The translations under genes and the position numbers were made by a program. A stretch of DNA of 64,000 nucleotides from Pseudovibrio denitrificans JCM 12308 (GTDB taxonomy: Bacteria > Pseudomonadota > Alphaproteobacteria > Rhizobiales > Stappiaceae). Numbering within the stretch: the stretch's first letter is position 1; the number at the start of each line of letters is the position of its first letter. Positions 38,999 to 47,861 of the stretch are shown piece after piece. The DNA is taken from contig NZ_BAZK01000002.1 of NCBI RefSeq assembly GCF_001310815.1, forward strand, positions 234,443 to 298,442, read 5' to 3'. A model generated the notes under the pieces. The model did no database searches. It had not been told where the DNA came from and saw only the letters and a program-made list of their open reading frames with translations.

Positions 38999-39077
38999 GG
39001 AGGCAGGCGAGAGGGAGGAGGCCTGCATCCATACGTTGAGTTTGCATCTAACACATGGCGAGTTGAAATCGCCAGAG

Positions 39078-39103
39078 TCTATCACGTTATAGATGTAATC
39101 TAT
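39078..39103. promoter_or_regulatory. Candidate LysR operator, site 2 (OFA transporter)
   Basis: TCTAT-CACGTT-ATAGA-TGTAA-TCTAT: the same 26-bp architecture as sites 1 and 3, 200 bases upstream of the OFA start. The wider region shares GAGTCTATC and AATCTAT with site 3. Confidence 0.78.
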
Positions 39104-39318
39104 TACAGAGCTGGTTCGTGATGGTCTGAAGTGGGGAGTTGAGCAAGGACAGTGTGGTGAAAAATTTTGCACGCTCTGATTTATTTTGAAATATCAGAGA
39201 AGTAGCTTCGCTTGCTGTCTTTGTTTATGCCAGATTGGAGGATGGTTGTCATCCGTACTGTGCGTTACTGACGTCAGGTTTTACTCAGGTGCGTATTGTC
39301 GCAGTGGTTGCGAATACA

Positions 39319-39349
39319 AAAAAGCGCACCGCTGGGCGATGCGCTTTTT
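39319..39349. terminator. Bidirectional terminator after the DUF3360 gene
   Basis: AAAAAGCGCA (39319-39328) pairs with TGCGCTTTTT (39340-39349). Works for the minus-strand DUF3360 gene, whose stop is 21 bases away. Confidence 0.88.
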
Positions 39350-39369
39350 CTGATTTTGATTGCTCAGGA

Positions 39370-40887
39370 TTACAGCAGGGCTGGAATACCTGGGAGCATG
39401 CCAACTGCGGCCATTGCCAGAGTACAGATGATAACTGCACCTGCTGGGATGACAATGCGATCTGCAAAGCTCAGACGTTCTGCGCGTTCTTTGTCACCAA
39501 TCAGACCGTTGTTGTCGAGGAACATGGTGATTGCCCATGCCAGAACAGGGTTGGTGACGATTGCTGCGAAGATGCAGATACCAGCGGAGTTGGTGTCGTT
39601 GCTGGATTTCACCATCTGCAGGCCAGCTTCCAGAAGTGGAAGGAATACGCTGACGAGAAGAGCACAGGACATCACTGGCTGCCATACTGCTACGTCCATT
39701 GGGTAGCCGATGGTTGCGATAACGATGCAGAGGGTGCCGAGCAGGATTGCGCCTGCTGGGATTGGACGCTTCGCGATCGCAGCTGGGATCATGTAGGTGC
39801 CCCAGGAAGAAGTGATGTTACCACCGCCGAAGAATGTACCGGTGAACTGGCGCAGGGAGCAGCAGGTCATGGTGTCATCAACGTCCATCAGAACTTTATC
39901 GGTGTTCTTAGGGTAGTTAAGTTCCTGGAAAATGCGGTGGCCAAGGAAGTCCGGGGACCACATTGCGACTGCCAGAATTGCCCAAGGCAGGGAAGCAACG
40001 AAGTGGTTGAAGCCAGGAATACCGAGCTGCCAACCGGATTCAGTGGAACCCCACCAATACCATGGGTTCATGTTTGGCAGGCCAGGAGCTGTGGTGAACT
40101 GAAGATCAACACCAGCGCCGAGTGCGAGCGCCAGAACAACCGCTACTACAGAGCAAGCTGGAATCGCAAGCCAACGCTTACCGACTTTCGCGAGGAACGC
40201 GTAAAGGACGATGTTGACTGCAAAAATTGCCAGAGCAACGTAGGAGAGGCTGTAAGCAAGGTCATGCTTTGCTTGCAGGCCGCCGGCCCAGGTGAAGAGG
40301 GATGTGATCTGCCCCTTTGCCCCCATGAAGCCGAGGAACACGAGCAAGCCACCTGCAACGCCCTGACTGGTCAGGTTCACCAGACGGGAGCCGCCTTTGA
40401 AGTAGCTGAGGAGCAAGCCGAAGAGACAGACGAGGGCTGCCAGTGCCAGTGGGTGTGCGCCTGCAAGAGCGATGGAACCAATGAGAGGGATCATTGGGCC
40501 GTGGTTACCTGCAAGGTTTGCACGTGGGTTCAGGAAGCCAGAACCGATGATGCAGAAGATCAGGGCAGGGATGAGCATCTCAACACGAACCACCTCGATG
40601 ATCCACTCTGCGCCCAGATTAACGTGAGGCCACTTTGCAGTGAGGCCGGTTGCCCATGCAGTCATAACCGCAGAGTACATCACGGAGATGCCGATGGTGC
40701 CTGCGATTGCCGGAACAAAATCTTCCATCTCAAAGCGGAAGTCGCGGCCTGGGAGGTTGAGGCCCCAACGGCGTGGTTTCATGATCTGGAGTTCGTGGTC
40801 CAGATAATCGGACCGTTGCTCAAACTCGCTGGCAGGCTTGTGTGCCTCGCTATAGGATTCTTCGTGCTTGTCTGTCTGCTGAAGCAT
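39370..40887 (-). CDS. DUF3360 family membrane protein, probable transporter
   Basis: About 505 residues, 12 or more hydrophobic segments. ATG at 40887 has GGAG at 10 bases; an in-frame ATG at 40896 is also possible. Family hallmarks: cytoplasmic N-terminus with YLDHELQIMKPRRWGLNLPGRDFRFEMEDFVPA, conserved GSGFLNPRANLAGNHGPMIPLIG, APGLPNMNPWYWWG, AMWSPDFLGHRIFQ, DDTMTCCSLRQFTGTFFGGGNITSSWGTYMIPAAIAKRPIPAG, and C-terminal VGMLPGIPAL. The layout recalls SulP/NCS2-type carriers, but no function is established. A LysR-type operator and a very long leader lie upstream. Confidence 0.85.
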   Translation of the reverse strand: MLQQTDKHEESYSEAHKPASEFEQRSDYLDHELQIMKPRRWGLNLPGRDFRFEMEDFVPAIAGTIGISVMYSAVMTAWATGLTAKWPHVNLGAEWIIEVVRVEMLIPALIFCIIGSGFLNPRANLAGNHGPMIPLIGSIALAGAHPLALAALVCLFGLLLSYFKGGSRLVNLTSQGVAGGLLVFLGFMGAKGQITSLFTWAGGLQAKHDLAYSLSYVALAIFAVNIVLYAFLAKVGKRWLAIPACSVVAVVLALALGAGVDLQFTTAPGLPNMNPWYWWGSTESGWQLGIPGFNHFVASLPWAILAVAMWSPDFLGHRIFQELNYPKNTDKVLMDVDDTMTCCSLRQFTGTFFGGGNITSSWGTYMIPAAIAKRPIPAGAILLGTLCIVIATIGYPMDVAVWQPVMSCALLVSVFLPLLEAGLQMVKSSNDTNSAGICIFAAIVTNPVLAWAITMFLDNNGLIGDKERAERLSFADRIVIPAGAVIICTLAMAAVGMLPGIPALL

Positions 40888-41274
40888 AACAGCCATTCTC
40901 CATAAAACTGACGGGGGAAAGGAGAGGCTGGCTTCATGACGCTTGCTTGCTGAGCGAAGCTGATGAAGGCATCTCGTTTCATGGTCTTGATTTCTGGTTT
41001 GCGGGAGGAGCTGGAACCGTCAGGATTTCGGGTTTGAGCTACAGCTTTATGGGAGGTTTTAAAGTGCAGCTGCGTCAGCGGTTACAAACTCGCTTTGACT
41101 ATCCTTCCGGGTTCCCGGGTCGTTGAAACGGACCCTGCAAACCACAAATTCAGACCATGAGTACCCTTCCCCTGTTCTTCAGTACCGCAAGGCCCTACCT
41201 GAAATGACGTAGGGAAGCTTACGGTGTTCAGCGAGAACTTGCAGAAGGTTGCAGCTTAAATAAAATCGTATGAG
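40888..41274 (-). promoter_or_regulatory. Long structured 5' leader candidate of the DUF3360 gene
   Basis: If transcription starts near the operator, about 380 nt precede the DUF3360 start. The segment has several stems: CCCTAC/GTAGGG (41193-41214), GGGTC/GACCC (41117-41135) and CCGGG/CCCGG (41107-41118). No ORF or known riboswitch consensus recognised. Could be an attenuator or ligand-binding leader; inference only. Confidence 0.4.
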
Positions 41275-41300
41275 TCTATCGTGTCATTGATGAAATCTAT
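41275..41300. promoter_or_regulatory. Candidate LysR operator, site 3 (DUF3360 gene)
   Basis: TCTAT-CGTGTC-ATTGA-TGAAA-TCTAT: same 26-bp layout as sites 1 and 2, with one mismatch in the centre half-site. 387 bases before the proposed DUF3360 start. Confidence 0.75.
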
Positions 41301-41867
41301 AAGGCGAAAAACTGCGACAATATGAGCTATCTAGTTGATTTTGTTGAATTGCCTTGTTTTTAAGCGTAGTGAAATTTCAGTCTTCAATATCTCATTTAAA
41401 ACAATAGTATAATGAAATTAATTCAGTTGGAGCGCATGTTAAGGCTTATGAAAAATGTGATCTGAAGGTCACATCCTGTCGCGGTAGAATGACTTATAGG
41501 TAGTATTGTCGCAGTACTGTGGGAATGTGCGGTGCACGTGTTTTTCCGAGTTTAAATCGTGCTTTGGTGACACTAAGTCGGCGTCTCACACGGCAGAATT
41601 GTAGTTCTATTATGCTGCACACCCATGCCGAGGGGATATCCTGATCAGAAAAAACTTGGCGGGGTTCTACTTTTGGCGTAGATAAACGCTCCATGCTGCC
41701 GGACTGTTCTGGTCCGATATGACCCTTCAGATTTTCACGGTCCAGTAACCTCAAACATCATCAGAGTGATTTACTGCGCCCTTCTGCTGAGAAGCTTAAC
41801 CGGGATTCTGTAGGATTTGAGATTAAAGCTTGTTGGTGCAATTGCCTGAGGCTGCGCCCATCTTGAG
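41301..41867. other. Intergenic region upstream of the first trkH; no gene seen
   Basis: About 570 bases, AT-rich at first (41300-41460). A minus-strand frame of 86 codons (41494-41754) has no ribosome site or recognisable product. It should contain the promoter of the trkH pair. Confidence 0.5.
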
Positions 41868-43321
41868 ATGAGAGATATAATGGCGACGGTGGGTCCCGTA
41901 TTACGGGTGCTTGGATATTTTCTGGTTGGGCTGGCCATTTTGATGCTGGCGCCTGCATTGCTGGATATCTACTTCAGCAATCCTGACTGGATTGCGTTTG
42001 CACTTTCCTCTCTGTTTGTGGGCCTTCTGGGTCTGCTGCTTGCGGTTTCAACCGCCAACTACAAGCTTGAACATCTCACCATTCGTCAGGCGTTTTTGCT
42101 AACCACGACGTCGTGGTTCGTAATGCCGGTTTGTGGTGCGCTGCCGTTTCTCAGTCTTGGCATTGGGTTTGAGAATGCCTTCTTTGAGAGTGTTTCGGGC
42201 TTCACAACGACAGGGTCTACTGTTCTGATCGGGTTGGATGGGATGCCTCCGGGTTTGCTGTTCTGGCGATCTCTGACGCAGTGGATTGGTGGCATTGGTA
42301 TCATCGTTATGGCGATCCTGCTTATGCCATTGCTGCGTATCGGTGGTATGCAGCTGTTCCGGACTGAAAGCTCTGATCGCGGTGAGAAGATCGTGGCACG
42401 TGCTACTGATCTGACGCGTCTGATTGGCGGTGTCTACATCATGCTGACGCTGACCTGTGCGATCCTTTATGTGTTCTCTGGCATGTCTTTGTTTGATGCG
42501 GTGAACCATGCGATGACGACGCTGTCTTCCGGTGGTTTCTCGACGCATGATGCCTCGTTTGCGTACTTTGAGAGCACGGCGGCAGAGTGGGTGGCTGTGG
42601 TCTTCATGTTGGCTTCCGGTCTTCCTTTTGTTGTTCTAATCAAATCTCTGACCAAGAACCCGATGGCGCTGCTTCAGGATCCGCAGGCGCGGGCGTTTAT
42701 CTTTGTCATCATCATTCTTTCCAGCATGACGGCGCTGTATCTTGCATCGAGAACAAGTTCACGTTTGGCCGCGCTGTGGTGGAAGCGTTGTTTGTGGTGA
42801 TCTCCATCATCACTACGACTGGCTATGGCCTTGGCGATTACACGGCCTGGGGTCCTCCGATGATGGGCTTCTTCCTGATGTTGACGTTTATTGGCGGCTG
42901 TACGGGGTCGACCAGTGGTGGCATCAAGATCTTCCGATTCATCGTGTTCTTCGGCACCGTACGGGCTTACATGAACAAGATGATCCGGCCTGATCAAGTG
43001 GTGCCTGTGCGCTATGGGGATACCAAAATTACGCCTGATCTTGCGTTCTCCGTTCTGGCGTTCCTTGTTGTTTACATGGCTACGGTTGGTCTGATTACGG
43101 TTATCCTTGGTGGTCTGGGTCTCGATCTGGTGACGGCTATGAGTGCGGCGACGACTGCGGTTTCCAACGTGGGGCCGGGGCTCGGTGATGTGGTTGGCCC
43201 GGTTGGAAACTTTGCTGACATCCCAAGCAGTGCGAAGATCGTCCTTTCTGCGGCCATGTTGCTGGGGAGATTGGAGCTGTTCACTGTGCTGGTGCTGTTT
43301 AACCCTGAATTCTGGCGATGA
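41868..43321 (+). pseudogene. TrkH-type potassium uptake protein 1, one apparent frameshift
   Basis: Channel-like membrane subunit of a Trk K+ uptake system. Filter-type loops are visible (VSGFTTTGSTVLIG, MTTLSSGGFSTHDAS, ISIITTTGYGLGDY, GPGLGDVVGP). The first frame ends after LYLASRTSSRLAALWWKRCLW; adding one C at 42745 gives LYLAIENKFTFGRAVVEALFVVISIITTTGYG and joins the second frame to 43321. Corrected length about 484 residues, equal to the next gene. Start at 41868 or 41880 (MATVGPVLRVLGYF, which aligns with the paralogue). No trkA in the window. Confidence 0.88.
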
Positions 43322-43555
43322 CGCTACGTCCCTGAGAGATCTTGGTTTTTGTGTAGTGGGCATATCCGAGGGGACTGTGCCCATTCTATTGTGTGAATAG
43401 GTAGTTGCCCGATTAATTCAATTGCCAGATATCACTAAGTGGCCTAAAACCAATGCTTCATAAATGTTTGAGAGCATACCGTTCCAATCTCGTCCGTGAA
43501 GGGACAATATGTGACTAGCGGGCGGGCTAAATTGGATTTGATGTCGGCGGTATAG
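43322..43555. other. Spacer between the two trkH genes
   Basis: 234 bases with no ORF of note and no strong terminator. The second trkH may therefore be read from its own promoter or by read-through. Confidence 0.4.
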
Positions 43556-45007
43556 ATGTTGGTTTCCATACGACCGGTTTTAAGTGTGCTTGGGTACCTT
43601 TATGTCGGCCTTGCTGCTGCCATGCTCATCCCAGCATTTGTGGATGTTGTGTCGCGTAATGCTGACTGGCAAGCCTTTATTATTTCAGCATTAATCACTG
43701 GTCTCGTTGGCATGTTGCTTATCGTTGCCATGGGTGGTGCTTTGCGTGATGGGCTGGATACACGCCAGACATTTATCCTGACAACATTGTGCTGGGTTTC
43801 TCTGCCTGCGTTTGGTGCATTGCCTTTCCTTTGGCTTGGTATTGCGTACGTGGATGCTGCGTTTGAGGCTGTTTCCGGGTTTACGACCACTGGCTCAACG
43901 GTGCTGACGGGGCTCGACTCACTTCCTCCGGGTTTGCTAGTGTGGCGCTCGCTGATGCAGTGGATGGGCGGTGTTGGCATCGTCGTTATGGCGATCGTTC
44001 TTTTGCCGTTTTTGCGCGTTGGTGGAATGCAGCTGTTCCAGACTGAAAGCTCTGACCAGAGTGAGAAGATTGTTAGTCGCTCCATCGAACTGATCCGCCT
44101 GATCAGTATGACTTATTTGCTGCTGACCAGCCTTTGTATCGTGCTTTACTGGTTCTCCGGTATGACCATGTTTGATGCCTTCAACCATGGCCTGACGACG
44201 ATCGCGACCGGTGGTTATTCCACGCATGATAACTCCTTCGGATACTTCACCAACCCGGTGACCGGCTGGATTGCTGTGGTGTTTATGATTGTGGGCGCAC
44301 TTCCGTTTGTGCTGATCATTCAGGCGCTGCGTGGTCAGCCGATGTTGCTTTGGCGTGATCCGCAGGTGCGGGCGTTTTTGTGGTTGGTGGGACTTATCTC
44401 TCTTGCTCTGACGATTTATCTGGGCACCTCCGGCAATGCAGATAGTTTTGGCAGTGCGATCCTGCAGTCTGCGTTTAACGTGATTTCTGTGGTGACCGGC
44501 ACGGGCTATGCCATGGGGGATTACACCTCCTGGGGCGCGCCGGTGATTGGTCTTGCGTTCCTGCTCAAGTTTGTGGGCGGGTGTACCGGGTCTACGACGG
44601 GCGGTATCAAGGTCTTCCGCTTCCTCGTTTTCTTTGGAACCGTGATTGCGCATATGCGCCGGATGGTGCGTCCGAACCGTGTGATTTCCGTGAGCTACGG
44701 CAATACCCATCTGACTCCTGAACTGACGTTCTCCGTTCTTGCGTTCCTCGTGGTTTACATCGGTACTGTTGGTATTCTGACGCTGATCCTGTCTCTGTTC
44801 CATCTGGATCTGGTGACTGCCGTTTCTGCTGCAGCAACCTCCGTTGGTAACGTTGGTCCAGGTCTTGGCACGATGATTGGTCCTGCTGGGAACTTTGCGC
44901 CGCTGCCTGATCCTGTGAAATGGATTTTGTGCGCAGCGATGTTGCTGGGGCGTCTGGAACTGTTTACGGTTCTCATTCTTCTGGATCCTGATTTCTGGTC
45001 CAAATAA
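43556..45007 (+). CDS. TrkH-type potassium uptake protein 2
   Basis: 483 residues, paralogue of the preceding gene along its whole length (LVSIRPVLSVLGYLYVGLAAAMLIPAFVD). Four selectivity-type loops: VSGFTTTGSTVLTG, LTTIATGGYSTHDNS, ISVVTGTGYAMGDY, VGNVGPGLGTMIGP. Intact. Tandem duplication with divergence in pore-loop residues suggests different ion affinity or regulation; it needs a TrkA-type partner from elsewhere. Confidence 0.94.
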   Translation: MLVSIRPVLSVLGYLYVGLAAAMLIPAFVDVVSRNADWQAFIISALITGLVGMLLIVAMGGALRDGLDTRQTFILTTLCWVSLPAFGALPFLWLGIAYVDAAFEAVSGFTTTGSTVLTGLDSLPPGLLVWRSLMQWMGGVGIVVMAIVLLPFLRVGGMQLFQTESSDQSEKIVSRSIELIRLISMTYLLLTSLCIVLYWFSGMTMFDAFNHGLTTIATGGYSTHDNSFGYFTNPVTGWIAVVFMIVGALPFVLIIQALRGQPMLLWRDPQVRAFLWLVGLISLALTIYLGTSGNADSFGSAILQSAFNVISVVTGTGYAMGDYTSWGAPVIGLAFLLKFVGGCTGSTTGGIKVFRFLVFFGTVIAHMRRMVRPNRVISVSYGNTHLTPELTFSVLAFLVVYIGTVGILTLILSLFHLDLVTAVSAAATSVGNVGPGLGTMIGPAGNFAPLPDPVKWILCAAMLLGRLELFTVLILLDPDFWSK

Positions 45008-45024
45008 TCTTCAGTCTTCACTTT

Positions 45025-45073
45025 GGAGCGTACTTTTGCCCGAAAACCAAAGCCGTTTTGGGGGAGAGTGCGC
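45025..45073 (+). repeat. Dispersed extragenic repeat, copy 5 (degenerate)
   Basis: GAGCGTAC, core CCCGAAAACCAAAGCCG, ending GTGCGCT. Plus orientation like the other copies but more diverged and without a leading hairpin. Between the second trkH gene and sfsA. Confidence 0.6.
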
Positions 45074-45094
45074 TGAGTAAATTGGAAGGTCGCG

Positions 45095-45799
45095 ATGCGA
45101 TTTGATGTGCCGCTGGTTACAGGCCGGCTGATTAAGCGTTACAAACGGTTTCTAGCTGATGTGACACTGGATGAGGGCGGAGCGGAAATCACTGCGCACT
45201 GCGCCAATTCCGGTTCCATGATGGGGTTGAAAGAGCCGGGCATCAAAGTCTGGCTGACGCCGAATGATGATCCAAAGCGCAAGCTGAAGTATTCCTGGGA
45301 GATGCTTGAGATTGATGGTGCGATGGTGGGGATCAACACCAGCCGCCCCAACGGTCTTGTAGAAGAAGCCATTGAGGCTGGGCGCATTCCTGAGCTGACT
45401 GGTTACGACAAGCTGCGCCGTGAAGTGAAGTACGGCAAGAACTCCCGTATCGATATCCTGCTGGAAGGCGAGGGTGACAAGCGCACCTATGTTGAAGTGA
45501 AGAACGTGACGCTGGCTCGTGAAGATGGTGTTGCGGAGTTTCCTGATGCAGTAACTGCTCGCGGTGCCAAGCATCTGGATGAGCTTGCTGATATGGTTCG
45601 CGAAGGTCACCGTGCCGCTATGGTGTTTCTGATCCAGCGTGATGACTGCGATGCGCTTGTTTTGGCCCGTGACATCGATAGGAAGTACGGTGAGGCCTTT
45701 GATGCAGCTGCGAAGGCAGGCGTTGAGGTCTATGCGATTGGTTGCCGTCTGACCGCTGATGAGATCATCGCAGATCGGGCTATTGAGGTGCGGTGCTAA
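45095..45799 (+). CDS. sfsA: DNA/sugar-fermentation stimulation protein SfsA
   Basis: 234 residues. MRFDVPLVTGRLIKRYKRFLADV, CANSGSMMGL, TSRPNGLVEEAI, YVEVKNVTLA and FPDAVTARGAKHLDEL are the conserved SfsA blocks. Carries a PD-(D/E)xK-like core (EVKN) and an OB-like N-terminus, so a nucleic-acid-binding or nuclease role is proposed for the family. Complete. Confidence 0.95.
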   Translation: MRFDVPLVTGRLIKRYKRFLADVTLDEGGAEITAHCANSGSMMGLKEPGIKVWLTPNDDPKRKLKYSWEMLEIDGAMVGINTSRPNGLVEEAIEAGRIPELTGYDKLRREVKYGKNSRIDILLEGEGDKRTYVEVKNVTLAREDGVAEFPDAVTARGAKHLDELADMVREGHRAAMVFLIQRDDCDALVLARDIDRKYGEAFDAAAKAGVEVYAIGCRLTADEIIADRAIEVRC

Positions 45800-46470
45800 G
45801 GCGGATGTAAGGCTAGCCTGTCGCCCTCTTAATGGAGTGTGGAATCCTGCACTGAAATCACCACATGGCCTCCCATGCAGTGTTGAAGCTAGAAATCCCG
45901 AAAGCCGGGAGAGGCAAGGCGGCAGGCAATACCTGCGCATTTGGTTAGTAATAGAGTCTTCGGCATTGGCTACGCGCCTTGCCCGGGCATTTTGGTATGG
46001 CCAACATCGCCTCTTATCCTGAAAGACATGATAGCCGGTTTCCCGGAAGGATAGTGGCTTTGCTCAGATAAGTTTCCGTATCCGAACAGGTCCTCTACCC
46101 CTGACATGTGCTGCTCTGACCAGCAAACGCCACTGCGTGATGCCCTTCAGGTTGGGCCCTTCCTCTCAGACCATGCAGTCACGCCTGAAAATCGGTGCCA
46201 CCGGACCTTTGCAAGATGCGTTACCCCTTGCAAAAGCCCCACCCAGCCCACGACACGCTGACGGACGGTCCGCCAGCTGCCCGTCCCGTGGGCATGGGAT
46301 TAGTATGGGGGCATTTTCAAGCAAGGGGGATAAGTTTTCTTGAGTGTCGTTGGAGTGGCCGTGATCCGTTTTATCTGGAGTAGCCTTGATAGGCTGACAC
46401 GGATATGAAAAAAGCCCCGGCGGTGAGGCCGAGGCTTTTGAAACTCTTTTGCAGATTTCCGTCGGGCTGA
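45800..46470. other. 670-base gap, hairpin-rich, no protein gene recognised
   Basis: Long non-coding stretch between sfsA and gpt. The left half is packed with complementary segments: CATGG/CCATG, CCCG/CGGG, GCAGG/CCTGC, and a 9-bp long-range pair GGCAAGGCG (45913-45921) with CGCCTTGCC (45975-45983). The right half (about 46085-46330) is C-rich on the plus strand with TTTGCAAG/CTTGCAAA (46208-46234). It matches no RNase P, tmRNA or 6S signature that I can recall. Could be a structured RNA or a decayed element. Confidence 0.5.
46411..46438 (-). terminator. Terminator of the gpt transcript
   Basis: Stem AAAGCC-CGGC/GCCG-GGCTTT, followed on the minus strand by six T. 33 bases past the gpt stop. 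Confidence 0.85.
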
Positions 46471-46974
46471 CTAGCCTGCGGTATCTTTAGAGATTGGTGG
46501 CTGGAACTGCATGCCCAGATCCCATGGGAAGTACACCCAGGTGTCCTGAGAGACTTCGGTCACAATGGTATCAGCCAGATCGCGGCCCATTGGCTTGGCG
46601 TATACGGTTGCAAAATGTGCTTTTGGCAGCATTTCGCGAACAACTTTTGCTGTCTTACCGGTGTCGACCAGATCGTCAATGATGAGGATGCCTTCGCCGC
46701 CTTCAGAGCCGATCACTTTTGGATCGATTGGCTTGATGACCTTCAACTCACCCTGATCGTCGTAGTCGTGGTAAGATGCGATGCAAACTGTCTCAATGGT
46801 GCGAACACCCAGTTCACGTGCAATAATGCCAGCTGGAACAAGGCCACCACGTGTGATGGCTACAATCGCTGTAAATTCGCCTTTGTCGGCGAGGCGCCAA
46901 GAGAGGGCACGGCAATCGCGGTGGAATTGGTCCCAAGAGACCGGGAATGCTTTGGATTGCTGCTGATTATCCAT
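46471..46974 (-). CDS. gpt: Xanthine(-guanine) phosphoribosyltransferase
   Basis: Purine salvage: xanthine/guanine plus PRPP to the nucleotide. 167 residues. PRPP loop [17 protein letters not shown]-terminal [20 protein letters not shown], and base-side WVYFPWDLG. Complete. Lies 10 bases after the cinA-like gene on the same strand. Confidence 0.95.
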   Translation of the reverse strand: MDNQQQSKAFPVSWDQFHRDCRALSWRLADKGEFTAIVAITRGGLVPAGIIARELGVRTIETVCIASYHDYDDQGELKVIKPIDPKVIGSEGGEGILIIDDLVDTGKTAKVVREMLPKAHFATVYAKPMGRDLADTIVTEVSQDTWVYFPWDLGMQFQPPISKDTAG

Positions 46975-46984
46975 GTGTCTTCTT

Positions 46985-47725
46985 TCAAAGAAATTTTGTC
47001 TTTGCAGCTTCTACGGCTGCTCGGACGGCTTCACTGGCCTGTTCCAGTACATCATTTGACCTAGATCGCACAACAACCTGTGTGGAAAATACTCCATCTT
47101 TTGACTGCGGATACGAGCCAATTGAGGTTTCCGGGTAGTTTTTCTGGATTTCCCCTAGGTCTTGCGCGATGCGACTCTCAGGAAGAGCAGCCTCAATTGT
47201 CACGGAAAGCATCTTTTGACTGGTTTCCAGTGTCGGTGCGATGGCGTCCACCATGGCCTGCATGATCGCAGGAACGCCGGCCATCACATGGACGTTCTCA
47301 ATACGGAAGCCCGGTGCGATGGAGACCTTGTTTTCGATCAGATCCGCGCCATCAGGAATACGGGCCATGCGCTGGCGGGCAGGGGTAAAGTTCTCTGCAC
47401 CGTAGTGATCTTCCAGCAGCTTATAAGCGCGTGGGTCAAGATCAATGGAAACGCCAAAGGCCTTTGCGATGGCATCGGCGGTGATGTCATCATGGGTTGG
47501 GCCAATGCCGCCAGAGGTGAAGACATAGGTGTACTCAGCGCGCAGGGCGTTGACCGCTTCGACGATCTTCTCCTCAAGGTCTGGCACAACACGCACTTCG
47601 CTCAGGTCGATGCCGATGTCGGTCAGGTAGGATGCTAGAAAGCCGATGTTCTTGTCTTTGGTGCGACCTGACAGGATTTCGTCGCCGATTACGACATAGC
47701 CCGCTGTGATGATTTTGCTGGTCAT
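46985..47725 (-). CDS. CinA-like/MoaB-type molybdopterin-binding-fold protein
   Basis: About 246 residues from [26 protein letters not shown]; the frame runs on to 47752 but only through a TTG. Carries the MoCF-binding fold motifs [25 protein letters not shown] and [19 protein letters not shown]. This is the N-terminal CinA domain alone, without the C-terminal nicotinamide-nucleotide amidase domain; in this form it may act as an ADP-ribose/NMN-type pyrophosphatase. Probably an operon with gpt. Confidence 0.88.
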   Translation of the reverse strand: MTSKIITAGYVVIGDEILSGRTKDKNIGFLASYLTDIGIDLSEVRVVPDLEEKIVEAVNALRAEYTYVFTSGGIGPTHDDITADAIAKAFGVSIDLDPRAYKLLEDHYGAENFTPARQRMARIPDGADLIENKVSIAPGFRIENVHVMAGVPAIMQAMVDAIAPTLETSQKMLSVTIEAALPESRIAQDLGEIQKNYPETSIGSYPQSKDGVFSTQVVVRSRSNDVLEQASEAVRAAVEAAKTKFL

Positions 47726-47760
47726 GGCTTTCTGTATTCCTTCGAAACTCAATATGCTTC

Positions 47761-47861
47761 GATAAAGCTGTTTGACATGATCCTTGATGGAACAGACTGC
47801 TTTATCGTTTGCTTATGCGCATCTCCGAAAACTGGTGCCCACTTTCCGGAGGTCCGCTTTA
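47761..47861 (+). repeat. Composite extragenic repeat, copy 6
   Basis: Hairpin GATAAAGC/GCTTTATC (47761-47768, 47799-47806) with inner TGTT/AACA, then the module with core CCGAAAACTGGTGCCCAC (about 47811-47861). It fills the whole gap between the FAD monooxygenase and cinA-like genes and reaches the monooxygenase stop codon. Confidence 0.7.

Noticed and set aside
39235-40905. 556-codon open frame on the plus strand
   Set aside because: It lies wholly opposite the DUF3360 gene, whose membrane-protein codon pattern produces it. The translation is low in hydrophobic structure and rich in Cys/Glu/His without any family pattern, and it has no ribosome site.
46137-46343. Small ORF of 68 codons in the C-rich gap
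   Set aside because: Composition-driven, with no ribosome site and no recognisable product.
45800-46470. Known structured RNA (RNase P, tmRNA, 6S, B12 riboswitch)
   Set aside because: The defining conserved blocks of these families were not found on either strand; kept only as an unidentified structured region.
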